NCBI RefSeq assembly: GCF_019977735.1
Contig: NZ_AP025018.1
Span: 5,336,580-5,400,579 of the forward strand
DNA: 64,000 nucleotides
Reading direction: 5' to 3'
Origin: Calothrix sp. PCC 7716
GTDB lineage: Bacteria > Cyanobacteriota > Cyanobacteriia > Cyanobacteriales > Nostocaceae
Shown in pieces: positions 44,203 to 51,609 of the stretch. How positions within the stretch are numbered: position 1 is the first letter of the stretch; the number at the start of each line of letters is the position of its first letter. The notes under the pieces were generated by a model that was not told the origin of the DNA, searched no databases, and saw only the letters and a program-made list of their open reading frames with translations. Made by a program: the position numbers and the translations under genes.

Positions 44203-46560
44203 TCATAATTTACCTTTAAGAATGACGAAAATACTTACACTTGTTGTTCCCACTAAAGCTATCGCAGATGGTACAAATGCTATCCAAGTGCCTTGAATTA
44301 ACATATAAAAACAAACTCCATAGAGAATTCCGCAACTCAGCAACAAAGCTAAAGATATTTTAGGAAGCAGGTGCTTGCCTAATAGTGGATTGTAGCAATA
44401 TACACCTGCTAACCCTCCAACGATAGACCAGCACAAAATCCAAGCTGTATCACTCCACGGTGATAATACTCCTATTAGTGGACGTTTGTCTAATACACTA
44501 CTCAGTATTTGACTAACCATATGAGCTTGTACCTCAACCCCTGGCATTTGGTTTTGTAAAAGTCTTCCATAGGGGGTTTGCCACCTATCTTCGGCGCCAC
44601 TTTTAGTTATACCAATTAATACAATTTTATTTTCAATAAATTTTTTGAGGGCAGTAGGATTATCCTCAGCAGCAGCAAACAGTTGTCTTAATGTTAATTT
44701 TTGAGCAACATCATTACCCGCGCGATAGTTCAACATGATTTGTTCGCTGTTGGCATCAATACTTTGATAACCACCACCATGTGATTGCAACCTCTGAAAA
44801 ACGACATTACCAATCTGCCAGTTTTTACCATCAGCAGTCAAATTAGTTTGAATATTATGAACTTGCAATAGATAGCGAGAAGCTAGTTGTAAACTCAAAG
44901 CATAAGATGCCTGACAATGAGAATTTGCCTCTGGGTTCATCGACAATAACTGGCGCCGCAATACATTATCGGTGTCGTCTACAAAGTCACTAAATCCTAA
45001 GCGCTCTACAGGAATTTCTTGAGGAGGACGCACACCATAAGGGTCAAATTTTGTACTGCTAACTTTACAAATACCTACCAAATTATCAGTATTTTTTAAA
45101 TTTGCAATCAGATTCTGATGTTGGGGATTGGTATTAAAATCGCGGTAAATATCTAAACCAATTACACTCGGCTTGTATTGCTGTAAAATTCCTAATAAGC
45201 GTTCTAAGGATTTATCGGAAAGGGAAACTCCCTTCAGTTCTTCTCCTTTTTGTCGTTGGGCTTCAACATCACTATCATCTATTGTTACAATTAATAGACG
45301 CTCGTCAATTCCTTCGCTGGGTCGCAATTTCATCATCTGGTCGAATGCTGGCAACTCTAGTGCTTGCAATAATCCAAACCAACGCATTCCACTCACCAAG
45401 CTAGTTACTAATAAACTAGATATAACTAAATTTATCAATCCTCGCTTTGTAAATACATTATTGTTACCCACTGCATTTGGAATTGCAATCATATTTTGCC
45501 AAGTTAAAGGCACTTCTGCTTGATGTTGATATATTGTTGGCAACCAACTTGCACAGGGAAATTTACTTTCTAATCCTTGCAAACGTTCCCTTGCTTCTCG
45601 TAAAGCTTTATAAAGAGGTTCGCCAATCACAAATGCTTTCAAAAAATATTTTAAGAACTCTTGAGCAACTTTATCTGGGACAATTTCCCGCATCACAATC
45701 AAATAAGGTATTTGCAAATCAATAAGCTCTTTTGCTAATCCTAAACCATCGCAGGAATTAAAAATTGCTAATTGTAAACCATTATCTACAGCTTTTTTGA
45801 GAGCATATTTTAACTGGCTAATTGTTAAACTGTCATTTTGGTTAATATATATTTGCCCCGTTTCACCGTTGGCTTGACTAGAACTATGTCCTGCAAAAAA
45901 AAGTATTTGCCAGCTTTCTTCCCACAGCTGCTCTGTCAACTCACTGCGAGGTGGTTCCACCATAAAATTGATATTCGCATTTGGTAATTCCGTTAATAAT
46001 TTTCGATCTGCTTCAATATCAATTCCCGTACTGTTGCCCAAAATGGCAAGAATTTTGACAGCACTTGTAGGTTTTACTTCTCGAATTATCCGGTCATAAT
46101 TAACAGGACTTAATGCTACTTCTACCTTGGAATAACGCTCCAGCATATCCCATAAATGCCAAGGTAATTTTTGCAATTGGTTGTCTTGAGTTTGAATCAA
46201 TACCTGCAAATCATCATTTGGCAGTAACTTTTCTAACCATTTTTCGCGGATAGGTAGAAAAGAAGGTGATTTTAGCCAATCGTTAAGTTGCTGATTGACG
46301 ATTTTTGCTGCCGTCAAACATTCTTCATCTGCTGAACGTTTAGTTCTTCCGGTGGAAATACTAACAGGTCTTCCCACCCAATCCAGATTACGGTATATGC
46401 CTTGCCAACGCTGATAACTTTGTGGTAGAACTTCATTGCTAGGAAGCTCACCCATAATTTCCGTTGAAGGTGGAGTATTTTCCTCTCCAATTTGAAAAGT
46501 AACAGGGAAACCCTCTTTAAAGCTACCCTTTCCAAACTTTAAAACAACCAATTTACCCAC
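44203..46560 (-). CDS. CHAT-CHASE2 membrane protein
   Basis: 785 residues with a GTG start at 46560 (AAGGGA about 9 bases upstream). The N-terminal CHAT domain, at about 50-355, has His ~225 in FFAGHSS and Cys ~270 in IFNSCDG, an intact caspase-type dyad. A transmembrane helix follows near 375-395 (LINLVISSLLVTSLVSGM). The CHASE2 sensor, at about 400-690, has PAFDQMMKLRPSEGIDERLL and VIGLDIYRDF. Three helices end the protein. CHASE2 is an extracytoplasmic sensor usually fused to kinases or cyclases; here the output would be the cytoplasmic protease-like domain. It is first of four co-directional genes. Confidence 0.88.
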   Translation of the reverse strand: MGKLVVLKFGKGSFKEGFPVTFQIGEENTPPSTEIMGELPSNEVLPQSYQRWQGIYRNLDWVGRPVSISTGRTKRSADEECLTAAKIVNQQLNDWLKSPSFLPIREKWLEKLLPNDDLQVLIQTQDNQLQKLPWHLWDMLERYSKVEVALSPVNYDRIIREVKPTSAVKILAILGNSTGIDIEADRKLLTELPNANINFMVEPPRSELTEQLWEESWQILFFAGHSSSQANGETGQIYINQNDSLTISQLKYALKKAVDNGLQLAIFNSCDGLGLAKELIDLQIPYLIVMREIVPDKVAQEFLKYFLKAFVIGEPLYKALREARERLQGLESKFPCASWLPTIYQHQAEVPLTWQNMIAIPNAVGNNNVFTKRGLINLVISSLLVTSLVSGMRWFGLLQALELPAFDQMMKLRPSEGIDERLLIVTIDDSDVEAQRQKGEELKGVSLSDKSLERLLGILQQYKPSVIGLDIYRDFNTNPQHQNLIANLKNTDNLVGICKVSSTKFDPYGVRPPQEIPVERLGFSDFVDDTDNVLRRQLLSMNPEANSHCQASYALSLQLASRYLLQVHNIQTNLTADGKNWQIGNVVFQRLQSHGGGYQSIDANSEQIMLNYRAGNDVAQKLTLRQLFAAAEDNPTALKKFIENKIVLIGITKSGAEDRWQTPYGRLLQNQMPGVEVQAHMVSQILSSVLDKRPLIGVLSPWSDTAWILCWSIVGGLAGVYCYNPLLGKHLLPKISLALLLSCGILYGVCFYMLIQGTWIAFVPSAIALVGTTSVSIFVILKGKL

Positions 46561-46834
46561 ATTTATTTCCCTTCGCTACCAACACGCAGTTTAACTAAGC
46601 TTACTATGTAACATTTTCACGGACAACTTTTCCTGGTGATGAATAGACGAGGTTTGGCTGCTGGTTCCGATGGCGAGCGCGTCAAACTCAAGGCTGCTCA
46701 AGGAATCGCAATCGCAACAAAAAAATTTGAGTAAATTTCGGAATAATGTGTTTTTCTCATTTGTTGTTGAAAGTGAGAGCGAACAGCAGTTCGCCACATT
46801 CAGAAAAAATTGCTTTTTTTAGAGAGAAATATTT
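46561..46834. other. Intergenic region, divergent promoters
   Basis: 274 bases between the divergent CHAT-CHASE2 and secreted-protein genes. A 68-codon frame on the minus strand (46797-46591) has no recognisable protein character. It probably contains promoters for both directions. Confidence 0.4.
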
Positions 46835-47314
46835 ATGATTCGTAAAATCAATACCTTTACTCGTCATTTGAGTGCCGTTGCTATAAGCATTGTTACAATA
46901 GGCATCTTCTCAGGCGCCGCTCTGGCAGAGACAAATGTTGTGGTTCGGATGACTACAGGGTCTGACGATCTGCGGGGTGGTAACAATGCATACATGACTC
47001 TTAACTTAGAAAGTGGAGCAAGCACTTCTGAAGTAAGGCTCGGTGGTGGCTTTGGTCAAAACAGTGCTGTTCGACGAACAGCTACTTTTAGAGAAACGGT
47101 TTCATTAGATCAAATCAGGAGTATCACTATTCGCCACGATGGTTCTCCTCGCTCAGGCCATCCCTTCGATGGGTACGACAATTGGGACTTGCAAAGGATT
47201 TCCGTCTCCTTAAATGGTAGAAATATTTACAACTCCGTCAACGATCCAGGTAGAAGTCGTTTTGTGCATCGATTTACAGGAAATGCTCGCCAAATTGTCT
47301 TGCCCCGTCAATGA
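46835..47314 (+). CDS. Secreted protein with PLAT-like beta-sandwich
   Basis: 159 residues. The Sec signal peptide ends near residue 31 (IVTIGIFSGAALAE). The mature part reads VRMTTGSDDLRGGNNAYMTL, TVSLDQIRSITIRHDGSPRS and GYDNWDLQRISVSLNGRNIY. This is the pattern of PLAT/LH2-like lipid- or protein-binding beta-sandwich domains seen in secreted bacterial proteins. No catalytic residues. Single gene; probably extracellular or periplasmic. Confidence 0.7.
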   Translation: MIRKINTFTRHLSAVAISIVTIGIFSGAALAETNVVVRMTTGSDDLRGGNNAYMTLNLESGASTSEVRLGGGFGQNSAVRRTATFRETVSLDQIRSITIRHDGSPRSGHPFDGYDNWDLQRISVSLNGRNIYNSVNDPGRSRFVHRFTGNARQIVLPRQ

Positions 47315-47491
47315 TTTTAATCTTGATTTCTCAACAATTTAGTTTGTAGGGTGCAAAATCAATCATTCCTATAAGATTATAAGTTGTTTGATTGTTATTG
47401 CTTGCACCCTCCTTATTAAAGTAACTGCTTTCTCATAGCATTCTATGTAACGAACCACATTTTGGTCGGGTCATACTCTTATTTTTTAAAT

Positions 47492-47875
47492 ATGAGTTTA
47501 GATGCTTTTACAGCAGTACTAATTGACTTTTGTATAAATGTATTACACTGTCAACATGATGAACAAAAATAGTCTGCATTAAAATCTTTGGTAACTGAAT
47601 GCGGCTTAATTTTCCCCTTTGAAAGGACTTGTTTTATATGCGGGCGCCCAATTAAACTTTCTTTAGATAACCAAAATCGTCTCCATGCTGAAGGTGAAGC
47701 AGCAGTTGAATTTGCTGATGGGAATAAGCTTTACTTTTTTGAAAATGTTCCCTTACCGGAAAAATATGGGGTAGTTCATCCCCAAGAATGGTCTGAAGAA
47801 TGGTTAGAAGAAGAACCGAGTGATGCAGTAAGAGAATTGCTGTCTAAAGTCATTCGTAAGCGTCCAACTAACTAA
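47492..47875 (+). pseudogene. DUF6745-like gene with in-frame TAG
   Basis: The frame starts MSLDAFTAVLIDFCINVLHC at 47492, meets TAG at 47570-47572 and continues in the same frame as SALKSLVTECGLIFPFERTC, FICGRPIKLSLDNQNRLHAE, FFENVPLPEKYGVVHPQEW, with stop at 47875. This part resembles DUF6745 proteins of cyanobacteria. Apart from the amber codon the frame is open. A TTG at 47588 could restart a 95-residue product. Function unknown. Confidence 0.5.
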
Positions 47876-48010
47876 TATCTTCAGAGTCTGCACAGTTATA
47901 CTGTCTCGTACTGACTACAAAAAGAATTTTTTATTCGTAACTGCATAATCAATCACCTTCATACATAGTAGATGATGGTGGTAATTATCCCAATAATCAG
48001 GAGTTAAATC

Positions 48011-48293
48011 ATGCTAGGCAACTTAAAGCTTCTACCTTCATTGCGAATAGTTCTAGTTGGAACTTTCGCGTTTATCCCTACTTGATAGTAGGACATTAGC
48101 CAATCATTATATTCAGCAGTTAGAGAAAGCTGGTTGGGAAAAGATTGATAATGGACAAAGCAACTCATCTTCTTGGAGTACATGGAAATTTAAGGATGAA
48201 AAAGGCCAAAATTGGCAGGGTCTAATGAGCTTTACACGGGTTGAAGGAAAACCAGACCAATATTTTGCAAATTTAAAAGCATTGCAGCTATAA
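48011..48293 (+). pseudogene. Small unknown gene broken by a frameshift
   Basis: ATG 48011 opens MLGNLKLLPSLRIVLVGTFA with a stop shortly after. Another frame continues as LLDSRTLANHYIQQLEKAGW, EKIDNGQSNSSSWSTWKFKD and ends FANLKALQL at 48293. The two parts read as one signal-peptide-bearing protein of about 93 residues, split by a frameshift near 48060-48080. Family not recognised. Confidence 0.45.
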
Positions 48294-48318
48294 GAATCTG
48301 GTCGGGTACATCTTTAAA

Positions 48319-50352
48319 ATGTCTAAAATAAAATCTGTCTTACATCTGAGTATGAGTAAAAATTTTAAATTTAAAATTACTTACTGTATTGTCTGGACTA
48401 CACTATTTTCGCTAATTCAATTCGTTTTACCTGTGGCTGCACAAATAAAAAAATCAAACGAGATAAGTGAGACACAAGTTAAAAACTCTACTAATAAATG
48501 TCAATTTACAGGGCATTTTAATCATATTAACTCCGTGAATATTACTCCTGATGGTAGAAAATTTATCACTGCTAGTTACGACAATAATATCAAATTATGG
48601 GATATTTCTACAGGCGCCTTACTTCACACATTTCGAGGTGCAGGAAGTATTGCTTTAATAAGTCCTGATGGTAAAACCCTTATCAGTGCTAGTAACGATA
48701 AAACTATCAAGTTATGGGATATTGGTACTAAAAAATTAATTCGTACATTAGAAGGGCACTCTGAGCAAGTTAGTTCCCTTGCTATAAGTTTTGATAGCAA
48801 AACCCTAATTAGTGGTAGTTGGGATAAAACTATCAAATTATGGGATATTTCTACAGGAAAATTATTCCGTAGGCTCAGAGGACATTCTGAGTGGGTTAAT
48901 TATGCAATCATTACCCCTGATGGCACCACCGTTATTAGTAGTAGCTCTGACAAAACTATTAAACTATGGGATATTAAGACCGCACGAGAAATTCGCACAC
49001 TCAAAGGAAATGTTTCTATTTCTAAGTTAGCCATTAGTGCAGATGGCAAGACTCTTTTTGGTGGTAGTGACGATGGTAATATTAAAGTGTGGGATATAGA
49101 AACTGGAAAGGAAACCCGCATACTTAAAGGGCATTCTGAAAGGATAGAATCATTAAATATTAGCTTAAATGGAGAAACTTTAGTTAGCGGCGCCTGGGAT
49201 GGTTCTGTTAAACTATGGAATATCAAAACAGGAAAGTTAATCCGCACATTTCGTAAATCTATCCAACAACCAGAAATATCGCAGCAATTACCCAAAAATC
49301 CTCCAAGTGGCATAGCTATAAGTTATAATGCTAATTTAGATACTACTACAGCAATTAGCCCAGATGGGAATACTCTTGTTAGTGCAAGCGATGATATTCA
49401 ACTTTGGGATGTAAAAACTGGGAAGCAAATTCTTAGCATTGAGGGACACCTTGATTGGTTTCAATATGTTACCATCAGTTCAGATAATCAAACATTGGTG
49501 AGTTTAAATTCTGACAATACTATAAATATATGGGATAAAATTAGCGTTAAAAAAATTAGGACAATCAAGGATAATTGGGTTCGTTCTGTTGCTATTAGTC
49601 CTGACCAAAAGACATTAGTTACAGGTGGTTGGGATAATAAGGTAATAAAATTATGGGATATTCAAACAGGAAAGTTAATCCGTACATTTGAGGATGGCGG
49701 GGTTGATTCTGTCGCTATCAGTCTAGATGGTAACATCCTTATTAGTGCAAGTGACGAAAATATTAAATTACGCGATATTCTTACTGGTAAACTAATACAC
49801 ACACTCAAAGAGCATTCTTTCCAAGTTAATGCAATTGTAATCGGTAACAATGGTGATACTCTTGTCAGCAGTAGCACAGGTGACGAAATTAAAGTTTGGG
49901 ATATTGGAACTGGGAAGTTAATTCGTACTTTGAAGGAAACCAATATAGACGAACGTATCAATAATTCTCAAGATGTAATTTTACTTACTTCTATTGCTAT
50001 CAGCCCAAATAGTCCCATCGTTGCCAGTGGTTATAGTGATGGGACAATAATGCTACAGAATGCTAACACCGGACAAAATATTCACACACTCAAGAGTCAT
50101 ATTGGTGGAGTTTCTGCCTTAGCTATCAGTCCAGATGGAAATAATCTCGTCAATAGTACCTATGATAACAGCATACAAGTTTGGGATATTCCTACTGGGC
50201 AGCTAATCCATACATTAAAAGGACATCTCTATAATATTTCTTCTGTAGCTATCAGTTCCGATGGTAAAACTTTAGTCAGCAGTAGCTATGATAACACGAT
50301 GAAAATGTGGGACATGAATAATGGCAAGTTACTGCACACATTTTGTAACTAG
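48319..50352 (+). CDS. Secreted WD40-repeat protein
   Basis: 677 residues. An N-terminal hydrophobic signal near 20-45 (YCIVWTTLFSLIQFVLPVAA), then about 13-14 WD40 units from residue 60 to the end, with repeats such as SDKTIKLWDIGTKKLIRTLE, GHSEQVSSLAISFDSKTLIS and SYDNTMKMWDMNNGKLLHTF. This suggests two seven-bladed propellers. No kinase, protease or other domain is attached. The likely role is an extracytoplasmic protein-interaction platform. The gene lies 27 bases before a P450 remnant. Confidence 0.88.
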   Translation: MSKIKSVLHLSMSKNFKFKITYCIVWTTLFSLIQFVLPVAAQIKKSNEISETQVKNSTNKCQFTGHFNHINSVNITPDGRKFITASYDNNIKLWDISTGALLHTFRGAGSIALISPDGKTLISASNDKTIKLWDIGTKKLIRTLEGHSEQVSSLAISFDSKTLISGSWDKTIKLWDISTGKLFRRLRGHSEWVNYAIITPDGTTVISSSSDKTIKLWDIKTAREIRTLKGNVSISKLAISADGKTLFGGSDDGNIKVWDIETGKETRILKGHSERIESLNISLNGETLVSGAWDGSVKLWNIKTGKLIRTFRKSIQQPEISQQLPKNPPSGIAISYNANLDTTTAISPDGNTLVSASDDIQLWDVKTGKQILSIEGHLDWFQYVTISSDNQTLVSLNSDNTINIWDKISVKKIRTIKDNWVRSVAISPDQKTLVTGGWDNKVIKLWDIQTGKLIRTFEDGGVDSVAISLDGNILISASDENIKLRDILTGKLIHTLKEHSFQVNAIVIGNNGDTLVSSSTGDEIKVWDIGTGKLIRTLKETNIDERINNSQDVILLTSIAISPNSPIVASGYSDGTIMLQNANTGQNIHTLKSHIGGVSALAISPDGNNLVNSTYDNSIQVWDIPTGQLIHTLKGHLYNISSVAISSDGKTLVSSSYDNTMKMWDMNNGKLLHTFCN

Positions 50353-50378
50353 AATATACAAAAATCATGGAGGGCAAA

Positions 50379-50894
50379 ATGAAAAGTCCAACAAATTATC
50401 AACATTTACCTCCTGGTCCCAAAGGTCAATTAATTGGGCTTTTTAAACTAAATCAAATCAACCATCCGTTGCATCCGTTGCCAGCTTTGACCCTCACTTG
50501 CATTATTCTAGAGACAATGCGACTTTATCCCCCAGTTTGGGCGATGCCTCAAACCATTGCTACCGAATGCAAAATAGGCGCCTACCCTGTAAAAAGGGGG
50601 CATGGATTATTAGCCTGCCAATGGATTGTTCATCGTGACGCGCGTTGGTTTAGCAACCCAGATACTTTTAATCCCGAACGCTGGGACAATGATTTAGCCA
50701 AGCGTCTGCCAAGTTTTGCTTATTTCCCCTTTGGTGGTGGCACCAGAGTTTGCGTAGGTAAAGCCTTTGCCATGATGGAAACTGTGAGCGTATTGGCAAC
50801 CATCGCTCAAACCTATCGCTTTACACTGGTTTCTGAACAACCAATACAACCTTGGGCTTCTCTAACACTTCGTCCTCAACAACCGAAGTTGTGA
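50379..50894 (+). pseudogene. Cytochrome P450 remnant with large internal deletion
   Basis: 171 residues from ATG 50379 (GGAGGG just upstream). The first ~20 residues are the P450 N-terminal PPGPKG region. They jump directly to the K-helix ETMRLYPPVWAMPQTIATEC, then PERW and the heme loop FPFGGGTRVCVGKAFAMME. About 270 residues including the I-helix are missing, yet the frame is preserved. It cannot form a P450 fold. Its heme-loop half differs from the intact P450 at 21519, so it is not a copy of that gene. Confidence 0.75.
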
Positions 50895-51061
50895 TTTTGT
50901 TGATTAGATTTAAGGTCTGAGACGGCGCCTTTGTACAATCTATCTAAATAGTGAATTCATTTATTAACCTACGATGAAGCAACCTCTTTCTAGAGAAAGA
51001 TTTATGCAGTAAGCCAGATGAAGTAAAAATGAAATGTCAAATGTAACAATAATTGTATCCG

Positions 51062-51508
51062 ATGAAACTAAATTACTTAACAAAAGGGCTTTCGACGATA
51101 GGACGCTGGATAGCTACAACTCTATTTTGTGTATCAGCATTCACCTTTGTTTGGCAGGGTGCTTATTTTTCAAACACCACAGCATTAGCTTCTCAGAATC
51201 AAATTTTAATCGCATCAAGAGACGCAGCTGATCAAGCTCAAGAAGCAGCTAGTGAAACCAAAGGAAAATCTAAAGGTTTTGTTGAAAATACAAAAGATTT
51301 CGTCAAGGATGCTGCAAAGAGCAACGCTTCTAAAGTAGACAACGCAACAGATAACGATAACCCTATTGCGCGTAAAGCTAAGAGCGATGCAGCTACAATT
51401 CAGGAAAGAGCAGAGGAAGATGCTGCTAAAACTGAAAAAGCTATAGACAAAAATGTAGGTGCAGTTCAACGCACTATTGAAAACATCAAAGACGCTTTTA
51501 GCAATTAG
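51062..51508 (+). CDS. Exported LEA-like/CsbD-like hydrophilic protein
   Basis: 148 residues from ATG 51062. A signal peptide or anchor spans residues ~12-42 (GRWIATTLFCVSAFTFVWQG, ending ALA). The rest is Lys/Ala/Glu/Asp-rich helix (ADQAQEAASETKGKSKGFVE, AATIQERAEEDAAKTEKAID), like group 3 LEA or CsbD-type stress proteins. It probably protects the periplasm or envelope under desiccation or salt stress; this is inferred from composition. Single gene followed by a hairpin terminator. Confidence 0.65.
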   Translation: MKLNYLTKGLSTIGRWIATTLFCVSAFTFVWQGAYFSNTTALASQNQILIASRDAADQAQEAASETKGKSKGFVENTKDFVKDAAKSNASKVDNATDNDNPIARKAKSDAATIQERAEEDAAKTEKAIDKNVGAVQRTIENIKDAFSN

Positions 51509-51533
51509 TATTCCATTTTATTAATTCCGCGCT

Positions 51534-51567
51534 AATGTAGAGGCTGAATATATTCGGTCTCTACATT
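51534..51567 (+). terminator. ATGTAGAG...CTCTACAT hairpin
   Basis: About 14 pairs (two G-T wobbles) with a TATA loop, followed by TATTTATTTT, 26 bases after the stop of the LEA-like gene. It fits an intrinsic terminator. It belongs to the GTAGAGAC hairpin family, with a compensated stem. Confidence 0.6.
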
Positions 51568-51609
51568 ATTTATTTTACTTATCAAAATTTATAATTAAGT
51601 CATAAAAAA

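Noticed and set aside
46591-46797. 68-codon minus-strand frame as a gene
   Set aside because: Cys/Ser-rich sequence without family features, ribosome-binding site or conserved context; probably chance in a promoter region.
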